From positions 1-11,667 of the forward strand of contig JAKZSU010000077.1 of assembly GCA_047517485.1 (NCBI GenBank): DNA of 11,667 nt, in the 5' to 3' direction. The position numbers and the translations under genes were made by a program. Origin of the DNA: JAKZSU01 sp047517485 (GTDB lineage: Bacteria; Pseudomonadota; Alphaproteobacteria; UBA7887). Positions 1 to 6,162 of this stretch are shown piece by piece; position 1 is the stretch's first letter, and every line of letters starts with the position of its first letter. The notes under the pieces are model-generated. The model had not been told where the DNA came from, ran no database searches, and saw only the letters and a list, made by a program, of their open reading frames with translations.

Positions 1-173
1 CGGGCGGTTGTCGGCAGTCCACATGGGGCACCTCAAGAGCAAATTCACCACCCCAGAGAATCACAGCTGATTCAGCTCTTCAAGAGGGGGCGCCGGATAA
101 CCGATTCATCCGACTCATAAAGTCCCCGGACGGACACTAAACGTATGCGCCCCTGCCATAGCATGCGCGCGAC
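1..173. other. Left-edge stretch without a supported gene
   Basis: All three forward frames are open from the window edge for only 22 to about 47 codons and then stop. None of the resulting peptides resembles a family I know, so the 3' end of a gene starting outside the window cannot be excluded but is not supported. The reverse-strand open frame here is rich in Arg and Leu, has no ribosome binding site and runs through the promoter and both palindromes of the next operon, so I do not call it. Confidence 0.4.
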
Positions 174-202
174 TTGACGGGGCGGGTTATTAAGTGTATA
201 TA
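174..202 (+). promoter_or_regulatory. Sigma70-type promoter of the membrane-protein operon
   Basis: A -35 box TTGACG (174-179) is followed after exactly 17 bases by TATATA (197-202), both close to consensus. The expected transcription start is near 209, giving a leader of about 100 bases before the ATG at 307. The -10 box lies wholly inside the palindrome at 190-209, so a protein bound there should block RNA polymerase. This was read directly from the sequence; activity is inferred. Confidence 0.65.
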
Positions 203-209
203 CACGTAA
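190..209. promoter_or_regulatory. Palindromic operator 1, over the -10 box
   Basis: TTAAGTGTATATACACGTAA is a near-perfect 20-bp palindrome; only one base-pair position breaks the symmetry. It contains the -10 box of the operon promoter. A second copy of the same design lies 80 bp downstream (270-289). The shared form is TTArGTGyATATrCACkTAA. The size and symmetry suit a dimeric winged-helix or TetR-type repressor. I cannot name the regulator, and no likely regulator gene lies next to it in the window. Confidence 0.7.
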
Positions 210-269
210 CTGATGGCCTTCGCGCCATCCAGTGCGAGGCGAGCCGGGCAAGGTAAATAACCCGACCAA

Positions 270-289
270 TTAGGTGCATATGCACTTAA
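270..289. promoter_or_regulatory. Palindromic operator 2, in the leader
   Basis: TTAGGTGCATATGCACTTAA is the second copy of the palindrome at 190-209, again with a single asymmetric pair and with a compensated T-to-C/A-to-G change that keeps the dyad. It ends just before the ribosome binding site AGAAGGA (291-297) of the gene starting at 307. Centre-to-centre spacing from operator 1 is 80 bp, about 7.6 helical turns. It could serve as a roadblock or looping site, or at RNA level pair up next to the ribosome binding site. Confidence 0.65.
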
Positions 290-306
290 CAGAAGGACCG
301 CTAACC

Positions 307-981
307 ATGACCTCACAGACCGAGACCAATGTATGGACCCGCAGTTGGACGGCGGCGGTCGGGGCCGTGCTTTTCGTCTTCCTCGCCGCCGCGATCGTTA
401 TCGGCAACGGGGGATACCTGACCAATCCGGCGGCCAGCCTGATCGTGCCGATCGGGGTGACGGCGGTGGTCCCGGTGGCTCTGTTTCTGGCCACTTTCGC
501 GGCATCGGCGCGGTTTCGCGGCTTCGTGCTAGCGCAGGATCTGCGCATCCTCACGATGATGCATCTGTGGCGTGTCGTCGGATTCACATTTTTGCTGCTC
601 TATGCGTTCTACACGCTGCCGGCGGTGTTTGCCATTCCGGCGGGCGTCGGTGACGTGGCGATCGGTGTCGCGGCGATCTTTATCGTCGCCCGGATGGAGC
701 GTGATCCGGGCTTCGTGAGAGCGAAGGGATTCGCCCGGTTTCATCTGCTAGGCCTGCTCGATTTCGCGGTCGCGGTCGGCACCTCGGGACTCGCGGCGGG
801 CGCCATACCGGGTCTCATCCCCGGCGGCGTGACCAGCGCGGCGATGGACGTTTGGCCGCTCAATATCTTCCCGAGCTTCATCGTGCCGCTGTTCATCGTC
901 CTGCATCTGACGGTGCTGCTCAAAGTCCGCGCATTGCGTCGCGACGCCGGCGAGACGGTGGGCGCGGAGGCAGTCCAATGA
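307..981 (+). CDS. Six-helix integral membrane protein of unknown function
   Basis: This 224-residue protein is almost entirely hydrophobic, with probable membrane spans near residues 13-33, 42-66, 84-105, 112-129, 145-163 and 186-207. A short charged loop follows span four (around 130-142) and the C-terminus is polar. A conserved-looking segment, LPAVFAIPAGVGDVAIG (104-120), resembles a motif I have seen in uncharacterised bacterial membrane proteins; I know no function for it. The ATG at 307 is chosen because AGAAGGA lies 9 bases upstream; an in-frame ATG at 274 falls inside the second palindrome and has no such site. The stop overlaps the next start (ATGA at 978-981), so the two proteins are translationally coupled and may form one complex. 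The operon is probably under the repressor that binds the twin palindromes. Confidence 0.8.
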   Translation: MTSQTETNVWTRSWTAAVGAVLFVFLAAAIVIGNGGYLTNPAASLIVPIGVTAVVPVALFLATFAASARFRGFVLAQDLRILTMMHLWRVVGFTFLLLYAFYTLPAVFAIPAGVGDVAIGVAAIFIVARMERDPGFVRAKGFARFHLLGLLDFAVAVGTSGLAAGAIPGLIPGGVTSAAMDVWPLNIFPSFIVPLFIVLHLTVLLKVRALRRDAGETVGAEAVQ

Positions 982-1481
982 CCGATTCCGCACATCCGCC
1001 GCTCACCGCCGCGCCGAGCCTTTGGTCGCTGCTTAACCGAACGGTTCTGCTCAGGGCGGGCATCGTCGCCGTGGTGCTGGGCGCCGCGCTTACCCTGATC
1101 AATCAAGGCCGCGCGGTATTCGGAGCCGACGCGTTTCAATGGCTCCCGATGGTGCAAGTGTTGGTGACGCCGTTCGTCGTCGTTGCGGTCGCGCAACTGC
1201 TCGGCATCCGCCAGGCGATCGGCGAGGGACATCCGGCGAGCGAACGAGACGAGGCGTTGTGGTCGACGCCGCTATCGCACGGCATCCTGCCGCGTGCCGT
1301 CCTGCTGGGTCTGTTGGCCGGCACGGTCAATACGTCGGTGGGGATCGCCGCCGCGGCCCTCCAAGGCGACGACCTGAGCGCGCTGCCCTTGGCACCGATC
1401 GGCCAAGCTTACCTTTTGCCGGTCCTATTCGGCGCGCTCTCGCAAAGTTTGGCGTATCGGCGAGCCCGCCGCCAAATGTGA
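978..1481 (+). CDS. NrtS-like membrane protein with an apparent internal duplication
   Basis: This is a 167-residue protein with four predicted membrane spans (about 26-43, 58-75, 103-124, 140-157). The first half carries a pattern typical of NrtS, a small two-helix nitrate/nitrite transporter family: a basic-flanked helix ending in LTLINQG (38-44), a short hydrophilic loop, then a helix with a Thr-Pro near its middle (64-65). Known NrtS proteins are usually much shorter. The second half (105-163) repeats the same layout, starting RAV where the first half has RAG, but has lost the LINQG signature, suggesting a tandem-duplicated fusion. The start is supported by GGAGG at 966-970, seven bases upstream, and by the ATGA overlap with the previous gene. 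Nitrate or nitrite transport is inferred from family resemblance only; the NrtS assignment is moderate. Confidence 0.6.
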   Translation: MTDSAHPPLTAAPSLWSLLNRTVLLRAGIVAVVLGAALTLINQGRAVFGADAFQWLPMVQVLVTPFVVVAVAQLLGIRQAIGEGHPASERDEALWSTPLSHGILPRAVLLGLLAGTVNTSVGIAAAALQGDDLSALPLAPIGQAYLLPVLFGALSQSLAYRRARRQM

Positions 1482-1539
1482 CATCATTCCGGCACCGCAT
1501 TCACGCAAGACTCTATCGCGATATTTGGCTTGACTCGCA

Positions 1540-1590
1540 AATGCGATTGAGAGACATTCGCAACGGGAATGCGAACTATTCGCATTCGCA
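1540..1590. promoter_or_regulatory. Fur-like box with flanking half-sites ahead of the porin cassette
   Basis: AATGCGAACTATTCGCATT (1568-1586) is a perfect inverted repeat with 8-base arms and a 3-base centre. Its 19-bp length and TGCGAAC-T-ATTCGCA core match the 7-1-7 layout of Fur boxes (TGATAAT-N-ATTATCA). Further copies of the same half-site lie at 1540-1546 (AATGCGA), 1556-1562 and 1584-1590 (ATTCGCA), so several dimers could bind in overlapping fashion. A possible -35 box, TTGACT (1530-1535), has only a weak partner at a 17-base spacing (GACATT, 1553-1558). Control by iron through Fur or a Fur-family relative is inferred from the motif and fits the iron-redox flavour of the genes downstream. 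Confidence 0.6.
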
Positions 1591-1610
1591 ATTCGGCTGA
1601 AATTGGACTT

Positions 1611-1638
1611 GGCGAGCGCTGTTTGCTCGCCGTTTTAT
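1611..1638 (+). terminator. Terminator-like hairpin between the Fur-like box and the porin start
   Basis: GGCGAGC (1611-1617) and GCTCGCC (1625-1631) form a perfect 7-bp GC-rich stem with a 7-base loop, followed by GTTTTATT. This looks like an intrinsic terminator on the plus strand. It ends about five bases before the porin ribosome binding site (GGTGGGGA, around 1642-1649). It may terminate readthrough from the NrtS operon, or act as an attenuator or 5'-stabilising stem in the porin leader. The sequence alone does not decide. Confidence 0.5.
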
Positions 1639-1652
1639 TGCGGTGGGGACTG

Positions 1653-2906
1653 ATGAAATTCGATATTTTGATGCCATTGAGCTGTGGCCTGGCGATGCTG
1701 GGATTGGCCGCGACCGCGGTCGCCGAGGACGCGGCGCTGCCGTCGCCCGAGAAAATGTGGGAGATCCTTCAGGCCCAGCAACACGAGATCGAGCGGCTGA
1801 AGGTGCGCCTGGAGGCGGCCGAAGCCAAGGTCGCGGCGACCGACGAGAAAGTCGAGGCGGCCGGCGACATGATCGAAGCCCAGCAGACCGCCGACAGCGG
1901 CGGCGACGGGTGGTGGCAACGCACCCAATTGGGCGGCTATGGCGAACTGCATTACAATGGCGGCGACGCGGACGAGATAAATTTTCACCGTTTCGTGCTG
2001 TTCGCCAGCCACGATTTCACCGACCAACTGCGCATGCAGTCCGAGCTCGAGGTCGAGCATGTCATCGCCGGTGAAGGCCAAAACGGCGAAGTGGAACTCG
2101 AGCAAGCGTTCCTCGAATATGATTACACCGAGGGACATCGCGGCCGCGCCGGGCTGTTCCTGCTGCCGGTGGGTATCCTCAACGAAACCCACGAGCCGCC
2201 GACGTTCTTCGGAGTCGAGCGCAATCCGGTCGAAAAGAACATCATTCCGACGACGTGGTGGGAAGGCGGTGTCGGTGCCAGCGGAGCTTTTGGCTCGGGC
2301 TTCTCTTACGACATCGCCGTCCATTCGGGACTGGCGACCCCGACCAGCGGCGCGAGCGCGTACAAGATTCGCAATGGCCGTCAGAAGGTCTCAAAAGCCA
2401 AGGCCACCGATCCCGCGGTCACCGGCCGGCTGAAGTGGACCGGCGCGCCAGGCATCGAGCTGGCGGTTACCGGTCAGTATCAAGACGACATCACCCAGAA
2501 CGTGCTAGGCCTGGGCACCGCCGCGAAGCTGATCGAGGTGCACGCCGACATCCGCCGCGGCCCGTGGGGCTTGCGCGCGCTGGCGGCGCGCTGGGATCTC
2601 GACGATGGCCCGCCGCTCACCGGCCCCGGTGCTTTCGGCCGCGACGTGCAATACGGCTGGTATATCGAGCCCTCGTACCGCTTCGATGCCGGGTTTGCCG
2701 AGATCGGGCTGTTCACCCGCTACAACGAATATGACAACGAGGCCGGCGATTCGACCGACAGCAAGATCGGCCAATTCGATATCGGCGCGAACGTCTGGCT
2801 GCACCCGCAAGTGGTGCTGAAAGTGGACGGCCAGTTCGAGTTCCGGCCGCCCGGCGGCAGCGACGAGGACAATCGGGTCAATCTCGGCATCGGCTACCAA
2901 TTCTGA
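1653..2906 (+). CDS. Outer-membrane porin with N-terminal coiled coil
   Basis: The 417-residue product has a Sec signal peptide (1-24, ending AVA|ED), a periplasmic coiled coil with a heptad-like pattern (about 35-78), then a beta-barrel region. The barrel starts near WWQRTQLGGYGELHY (87-101), has alternating hydrophobic/polar strands throughout, and ends in Tyr-Gln-Phe, the terminal aromatic residue recognised by the Bam machinery. The architecture resembles phosphate-selective/DcaP-type porins, and the stretch NETHEPPTFFGVERNPVEKNIIP-like in the middle is what I associate with porins found beside redox genes; substrate is unknown. I chose ATG 1653 because a GGTGGGGA ribosome site precedes it and the signal peptide starts directly there; the open frame upstream to 1569 runs through the operator and hairpin. 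It is first of a four-gene run, 33 bases ahead of the FMN-binding gene. Confidence 0.8.
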   Translation: MKFDILMPLSCGLAMLGLAATAVAEDAALPSPEKMWEILQAQQHEIERLKVRLEAAEAKVAATDEKVEAAGDMIEAQQTADSGGDGWWQRTQLGGYGELHYNGGDADEINFHRFVLFASHDFTDQLRMQSELEVEHVIAGEGQNGEVELEQAFLEYDYTEGHRGRAGLFLLPVGILNETHEPPTFFGVERNPVEKNIIPTTWWEGGVGASGAFGSGFSYDIAVHSGLATPTSGASAYKIRNGRQKVSKAKATDPAVTGRLKWTGAPGIELAVTGQYQDDITQNVLGLGTAAKLIEVHADIRRGPWGLRALAARWDLDDGPPLTGPGAFGRDVQYGWYIEPSYRFDAGFAEIGLFTRYNEYDNEAGDSTDSKIGQFDIGANVWLHPQVVLKVDGQFEFRPPGGSDEDNRVNLGIGYQF

Positions 2907-2939
2907 TCCCTAAGCAACGGATTATCGACAGGTCATCGC

Positions 2940-3476
2940 ATGCGCCATCTGATCCTCATCGTCGGTTTGATCTTGGTCGCGTCGGCGCAGGCGTGGGCCG
3001 AAATCGACGAGGGGATCGAGGACGTCTACGTCGCGCCGACGGCGTTTCTCGCCGCGACCTTCGACGGCAATATCCCGGACCCCGAGAAACTCTGGATCAC
3101 CAAGGGGCGGGGAGACGAGATTAAGACCATCCTCGGTCACAAGATTGGGGTCCTGCGCGTGGCCTATTGGCGGCGCGGCGATCGCACCGCCTGGATTCTC
3201 GAGGAGATCGGCAAGGTCAAGCCGATCACCACGGGGCTGGTGGTCGACGGCGGCGTCTTGGCGGGGATCGCCGTGCTGGTCTACCGCGAGAGCCGCGGCT
3301 GGGAGGTGCGCCACGATTTTTTCACCAACCAGTTCAAGGGCGCGCGGCTGACCGAGCGCGGCAAACTCGATCGTCCGATCGATGGCATCTCGGGCGCCAC
3401 CCTGTCGGTGGGCGCGCTGGTCCGACTGGCGCGCCTCGCGCTCTATCTCGATGACGCGGTGGCCGGCCGACCATGA
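2940..3476 (+). CDS. Secreted FMN-binding domain protein (covalent flavin)
   Basis: This 178-residue protein has a Sec signal peptide (1-20, ending AWA|EI) and then a single FMN-binding domain. The signature is DGISGATLS (148-156). In this family (as in NqrC and RnfG), FMN is attached through a phosphoester bond to the Thr of SGAT, here Thr154, by the flavin transferase ApbE, which is not in this window. The upstream GWEVRHDFFTNQFKG stretch (120-134) fits the family fold. The protein should act as a periplasmic one- or two-electron carrier. Its stop overlaps the next start in an ATGA junction (3473-3476), tying its translation to the PepSY-type membrane protein, its probable electron donor. 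A modest ribosome site (CAGG, about seven bases upstream) supports ATG 2940. Confidence 0.85.
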   Translation: MRHLILIVGLILVASAQAWAEIDEGIEDVYVAPTAFLAATFDGNIPDPEKLWITKGRGDEIKTILGHKIGVLRVAYWRRGDRTAWILEEIGKVKPITTGLVVDGGVLAGIAVLVYRESRGWEVRHDFFTNQFKGARLTERGKLDRPIDGISGATLSVGALVRLARLALYLDDAVAGRP

Positions 3477-4201
3477 GCAAGGCGGCACGCCGCATAATCC
3501 TGCTGTGGCACCGTTGGCTCGGACTGGCGGCGGTCCCGTTCGTGCTGCTGCTGGCGATCACCGGCGTGCTGCTCGAGCGTACCGATGCGCTGGATCTGGA
3601 TACCTCATACGTCACCAGCGACTGGATGCTCGCGTGGTACGGCGTGGCGCCGGCCGACGACCCGGTCAGCTTTCCGGCCGGCGAGCGCTGGATCTCTTGG
3701 CTCGACGGCACCTTGTACGTCGATGGCGAGCCGGTTCAGCGCGCGGTCCCGGTGCTGACCGGCGCGACGGCGTTGGAGTCGGCGATCGTCGCGGCGACCG
3801 GCGACGCGCTCTATCTCCTCACGATGGACGGTGAGCTGGTGGAGAAGGTCGCGCCGATCGGCCTGGCCGGCACCATCGATGGCGTGACCGCTGGGCCGGA
3901 CAACGCCGTCCTTATCCGCGCCGGCGGCGAGGTCTTGATTTCCGATATCGACATGATCGCTTGGCGGGCGAACAACGGCGGCGCCATTATCTGGCCCGAG
4001 AGCCAAGCCGCGCCCGCGGCAATCCAACGCGCCCTTCTCGAAAGTTACCGCGGCACCGGCTTGCCGCAGGAGCGGGTCCTGCTCGATCTCCATAGCGGTC
4101 GCCTGATCGGATCGTTCGGGCCCTATGTGATGGATGGCGCGGCGCTCATCTTACTCTTGTTGTCGGCCACCGGGGTCTACAACTGGGTGCGGCGACGATA
4201 G
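3473..4201 (+). CDS. PepSY-type transmembrane protein, putative heme-bearing electron-transfer partner
   Basis: The 242-residue product has two membrane spans (about 15-34 and 219-236) around a periplasmic domain of about 180 residues. The first span opens with LWHRWLGL (11-18) and contains ITGVLL (29-34); before the second is LDLHSGRLIG (204-213), then TGVYNW (233-238). These are hallmarks of PepSY-associated membrane proteins, some of which (for example the ferric-siderophore reductase FoxB) bind heme b through membrane histidines. His13 and His207 are the candidate ligands here. The full four-helix PepSY_TM layout is reduced to two helices, so this is a minimal form. By overlap with the FMN-binding gene and by the known pairing of PepSY and FMN-bind domains, it likely moves electrons through the inner membrane to periplasmic flavin. 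That role is inferred. Confidence 0.78.
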   Translation: MSKAARRIILLWHRWLGLAAVPFVLLLAITGVLLERTDALDLDTSYVTSDWMLAWYGVAPADDPVSFPAGERWISWLDGTLYVDGEPVQRAVPVLTGATALESAIVAATGDALYLLTMDGELVEKVAPIGLAGTIDGVTAGPDNAVLIRAGGEVLISDIDMIAWRANNGGAIIWPESQAAPAAIQRALLESYRGTGLPQERVLLDLHSGRLIGSFGPYVMDGAALILLLLSATGVYNWVRRR

Positions 4202-4235
4202 AAACTTCGCGAATTACAAGGATGGATATCATCTC

Positions 4236-5336
4236 ATGATTTTGGCAACTCTCCGCCGACGCGCCGTCGGCGCATTGACCTGTGTGATGCTCGCGGCCTC
4301 GCCCGCGATCGCGGTCGAACGGGTCTATTTCATCGCCGCCGAGGAAGTCGCCTGGGATTACGCGCCGTCCGGGCGCGATCTGATGATGGACATGGACTTC
4401 GACGAGGACCAGCAGGTGTTCGTCGCCAGCAGCGCGGCGGCGATTGGCCGGGTCTACAAGAAAGCGATATATCGCGCCTATACCGACGCCAGCTTTTCGA
4501 CGCGCCTGGAACGCGGCGCCGAATGGCAACACCTCGGCCTGTTCGGCCCGATCCTACGCGCGGAAGTCGGCGACACCATGACCGTGGTGTTCCGCAACAT
4601 GGCGTCGCGGCCCTATACCATCCACCCCCACGGCGTCTTCTATGCCAAGGATGCGGAAGGCGCGCCGCACGCCGACGGCACCAGCGGCGCCGACAAGGCC
4701 GACGATTCGGTGGCCCCCGGCGCGACCCACACCTATCGCTGGAAAGTACCCGAGCGCGCCGGCCCCGCCGAGAACGATCCGTCGTCGATCCTCTGGCCCT
4801 ATCACAGCCATGTCGATGCCCCGGCCGACACCAATAGCGGGCTGATGGGCGCGATCATCATAACCGGCAAGGGCATGGCCAGGCCGGATGGCCGGCCGGC
4901 CGATGTGGATCGTGAATTCGTAACTTTGTTTACCGTCACCGACGAGAACATGAGCTGGTATCTCGATGAGAATATCGCGGCTTATGCCGATCCAAGCGCG
5001 GTCGATGCCGAGTCCGATGAATTCGTCGAGAGCAATCTGATGCACGGCATCAACGGCTATGTCTACGCCAACATGCCGGGCCTCGACATGAAGATCGGCG
5101 AGCGGGTGCGCTGGTATGTAATCGCGCTGGGGACCGAGGTCGATCTGCATACCCCGCATTGGCACGGCAACGTCGGCGTCTGGGACGGCCATCGCATCGA
5201 CACCATCGATCTGATGCCGGCGACGACGCGGATCGTCGACATGATCCCGGACGATCCCGGCACCTGGATGTACCATTGCCACGTCAACGACCACATCGCG
5301 GCCGGCATGACGGCGGTCTATCGCATCGCCGAGTAG
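4236..5336 (+). CDS. Hephaestin/ceruloplasmin-like two-domain multicopper oxidase, putative ferroxidase
   Basis: The 366-residue protein has a Sec signal peptide (about 1-26) and two cupredoxin domains. Domain 1 (about 28-212) carries H130-P-H132 and H190-S-H192. Domain 2 (about 225-366) carries H305-T-P-H308-W-H310 and H347-C348-H349, H353, M358. This supplies all eight His for a trinuclear centre and one type 1 copper (H305, C348, H353, M358), in domain 2 only: domain 1 has Ser191 where a type 1 site needs Cys. Segments such as RPYTIHPHGVFY and YHSHVDAPADTNSGL strongly recall one domain pair of animal ceruloplasmin and hephaestin, which oxidise Fe(II). Like other two-domain oxidases it probably trimerises. 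ATG 4236 is chosen for the signal peptide; AAGGA lies 13 bases upstream, rather far. It is last in the cassette, 34 bases after the PepSY gene. A laccase- or cuprous-oxidase-like role is the alternative. Confidence 0.85.
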   Translation: MILATLRRRAVGALTCVMLAASPAIAVERVYFIAAEEVAWDYAPSGRDLMMDMDFDEDQQVFVASSAAAIGRVYKKAIYRAYTDASFSTRLERGAEWQHLGLFGPILRAEVGDTMTVVFRNMASRPYTIHPHGVFYAKDAEGAPHADGTSGADKADDSVAPGATHTYRWKVPERAGPAENDPSSILWPYHSHVDAPADTNSGLMGAIIITGKGMARPDGRPADVDREFVTLFTVTDENMSWYLDENIAAYADPSAVDAESDEFVESNLMHGINGYVYANMPGLDMKIGERVRWYVIALGTEVDLHTPHWHGNVGVWDGHRIDTIDLMPATTRIVDMIPDDPGTWMYHCHVNDHIAAGMTAVYRIAE

Positions 5337-5345
5337 GGGCGCCGA

Positions 5346-5948
5346 TTATTCCGCCGCGTCGGCGCGGTCGTCGGGCGGCAGATCCTCGAGGCGGCCGCCT
5401 TTGGCGAGGACGTCCTCGAGGACGCCGTCCTCGATGTCGAGGCGGAGTGCTTCGTTGAAACGGTTATAGAAGCCGCACATGGCGATGCGGGTGGTGAGTT
5501 CGACGATCTGCGCCTCGTCGAAGCGCTCACGCAGCGCGGCGAACATCGTATCGCTGACGCGTTTCGAGTCGGTGGTGACCTGCACCGCGTAGTCGCGCAC
5601 CAGACGATCGGTCTCGTCGAGGCCCGGACAATCGGGCTCCAAGATCGCCAGCGCGGTTGCCATCGGCAGGCCGGTGTCGACCAGGCGCGGCGCGTGATGG
5701 GCGACGCAATAACGGCACTCGTTGAGCTTGGACACCGCGAGAATGCCGATTTCGAGGTAGCGCACCGGGACCACGCCTTCGCGGTTGAGTTCGAGGGCCA
5801 TGCCCATCAAGTGCTCCAAGATCGGCGGGCGGTGGGCGAACACCTTGGCTTGCGACAGGAACGGTCCGAATTCCTCCTCGATGCGGCGGTAAAGCGGCCG
5901 CAGCGCCGCCGGCGCCTCGTCGATTTCGATGTCGCGAACCCGTGCCAT
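5346..5948 (-). CDS. AhpD-like / carboxymuconolactone decarboxylase family protein
   Basis: This 200-residue protein belongs to the alkylhydroperoxidase AhpD-like fold. The active-site pattern is E66...C78-R-Y-C81-V-A-H84-H85, i.e. the Cys-x2-Cys-x3-His with upstream Glu that serves thiol peroxidase chemistry in AhpD. The flanking helices (LEIGILAVSKLNE, 65-77) match the family core. Many members with this size and a short acidic C-terminus are uncharacterised oxidoreductases or gamma-carboxymuconolactone decarboxylase relatives; I cannot pick a substrate. The start at 5948 is supported by GGGAGA six bases upstream; longer versions extend into an Arg-rich leader. A possible -35 box TTGACG lies at 6005-6000 on this strand with a poor -10. 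It converges on the multicopper oxidase with only nine bases between stops and has no visible terminator there. Confidence 0.82.
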   Translation of the reverse strand: MARVRDIEIDEAPAALRPLYRRIEEEFGPFLSQAKVFAHRPPILEHLMGMALELNREGVVPVRYLEIGILAVSKLNECRYCVAHHAPRLVDTGLPMATALAILEPDCPGLDETDRLVRDYAVQVTTDSKRVSDTMFAALRERFDEAQIVELTTRIAMCGFYNRFNEALRLDIEDGVLEDVLAKGGRLEDLPPDDRADAAE

Positions 5949-6066
5949 GATGGTCTCCCGCAAATGTGTGGAGCGCAGTGTGGCGCGCCGACGGCACCGC
6001 GTCAAAACGTTGTACCAGACCCGCGCTTGGTCTAGAGCCTTTCAAGGTTAGTTGGAAGCGGTTTGA

Positions 6067-6162
6067 CCGCGTTCCCGCGGCCCGTGGATAGGAGCGCGCC
6101 GCCGCGCGATGTGTGGGCATCGGGCAAGGCGCGCGACGACGCCACGGGCCGCGGGAACGCGG
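6067..6162. repeat. 21-bp perfect inverted repeat inside the MITE
   Basis: Positions 6067-6087 (starting CCGCGTTCCC) are the exact reverse complement of 6142-6162, with 54 bases between. The arms adjoin the left terminal repeat of the MITE directly. At the RNA level this would be a very stable GC-rich hairpin. Confidence 0.9.

Noticed and set aside
1..143. Possible C-terminus of a gene entering from the left edge
   Set aside because: Three forward frames are open for a short distance, but none gives a recognisable peptide, so no frame can be preferred.
741..1232. A 163-codon minus-strand frame across the two membrane-protein genes
   Set aside because: The plus strand carries two coupled hydrophobic proteins with good ribosome sites; the minus-strand product is a charged Arg/His-rich shadow.
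1569..1652. Extended N-terminus of the porin starting at ATG 1569
   Set aside because: It would begin inside the Fur-like box, run through the hairpin and bury the clear signal peptide; ATG 1653 has its own ribosome site.
4554..5294. A 246-codon open frame on the minus strand opposite the multicopper oxidase
   Set aside because: Antisense shadow of a motif-complete oxidase; no domain, no ribosome site and no promoter seen.
5385..5440. Palindromic GAGGACGTCCTC-type repeats
   Set aside because: They lie inside the C-terminal coding region of the AhpD-like protein and are explained by Glu-Asp/Leu-Glu-Asp codons (repeated LED/EDV residues).
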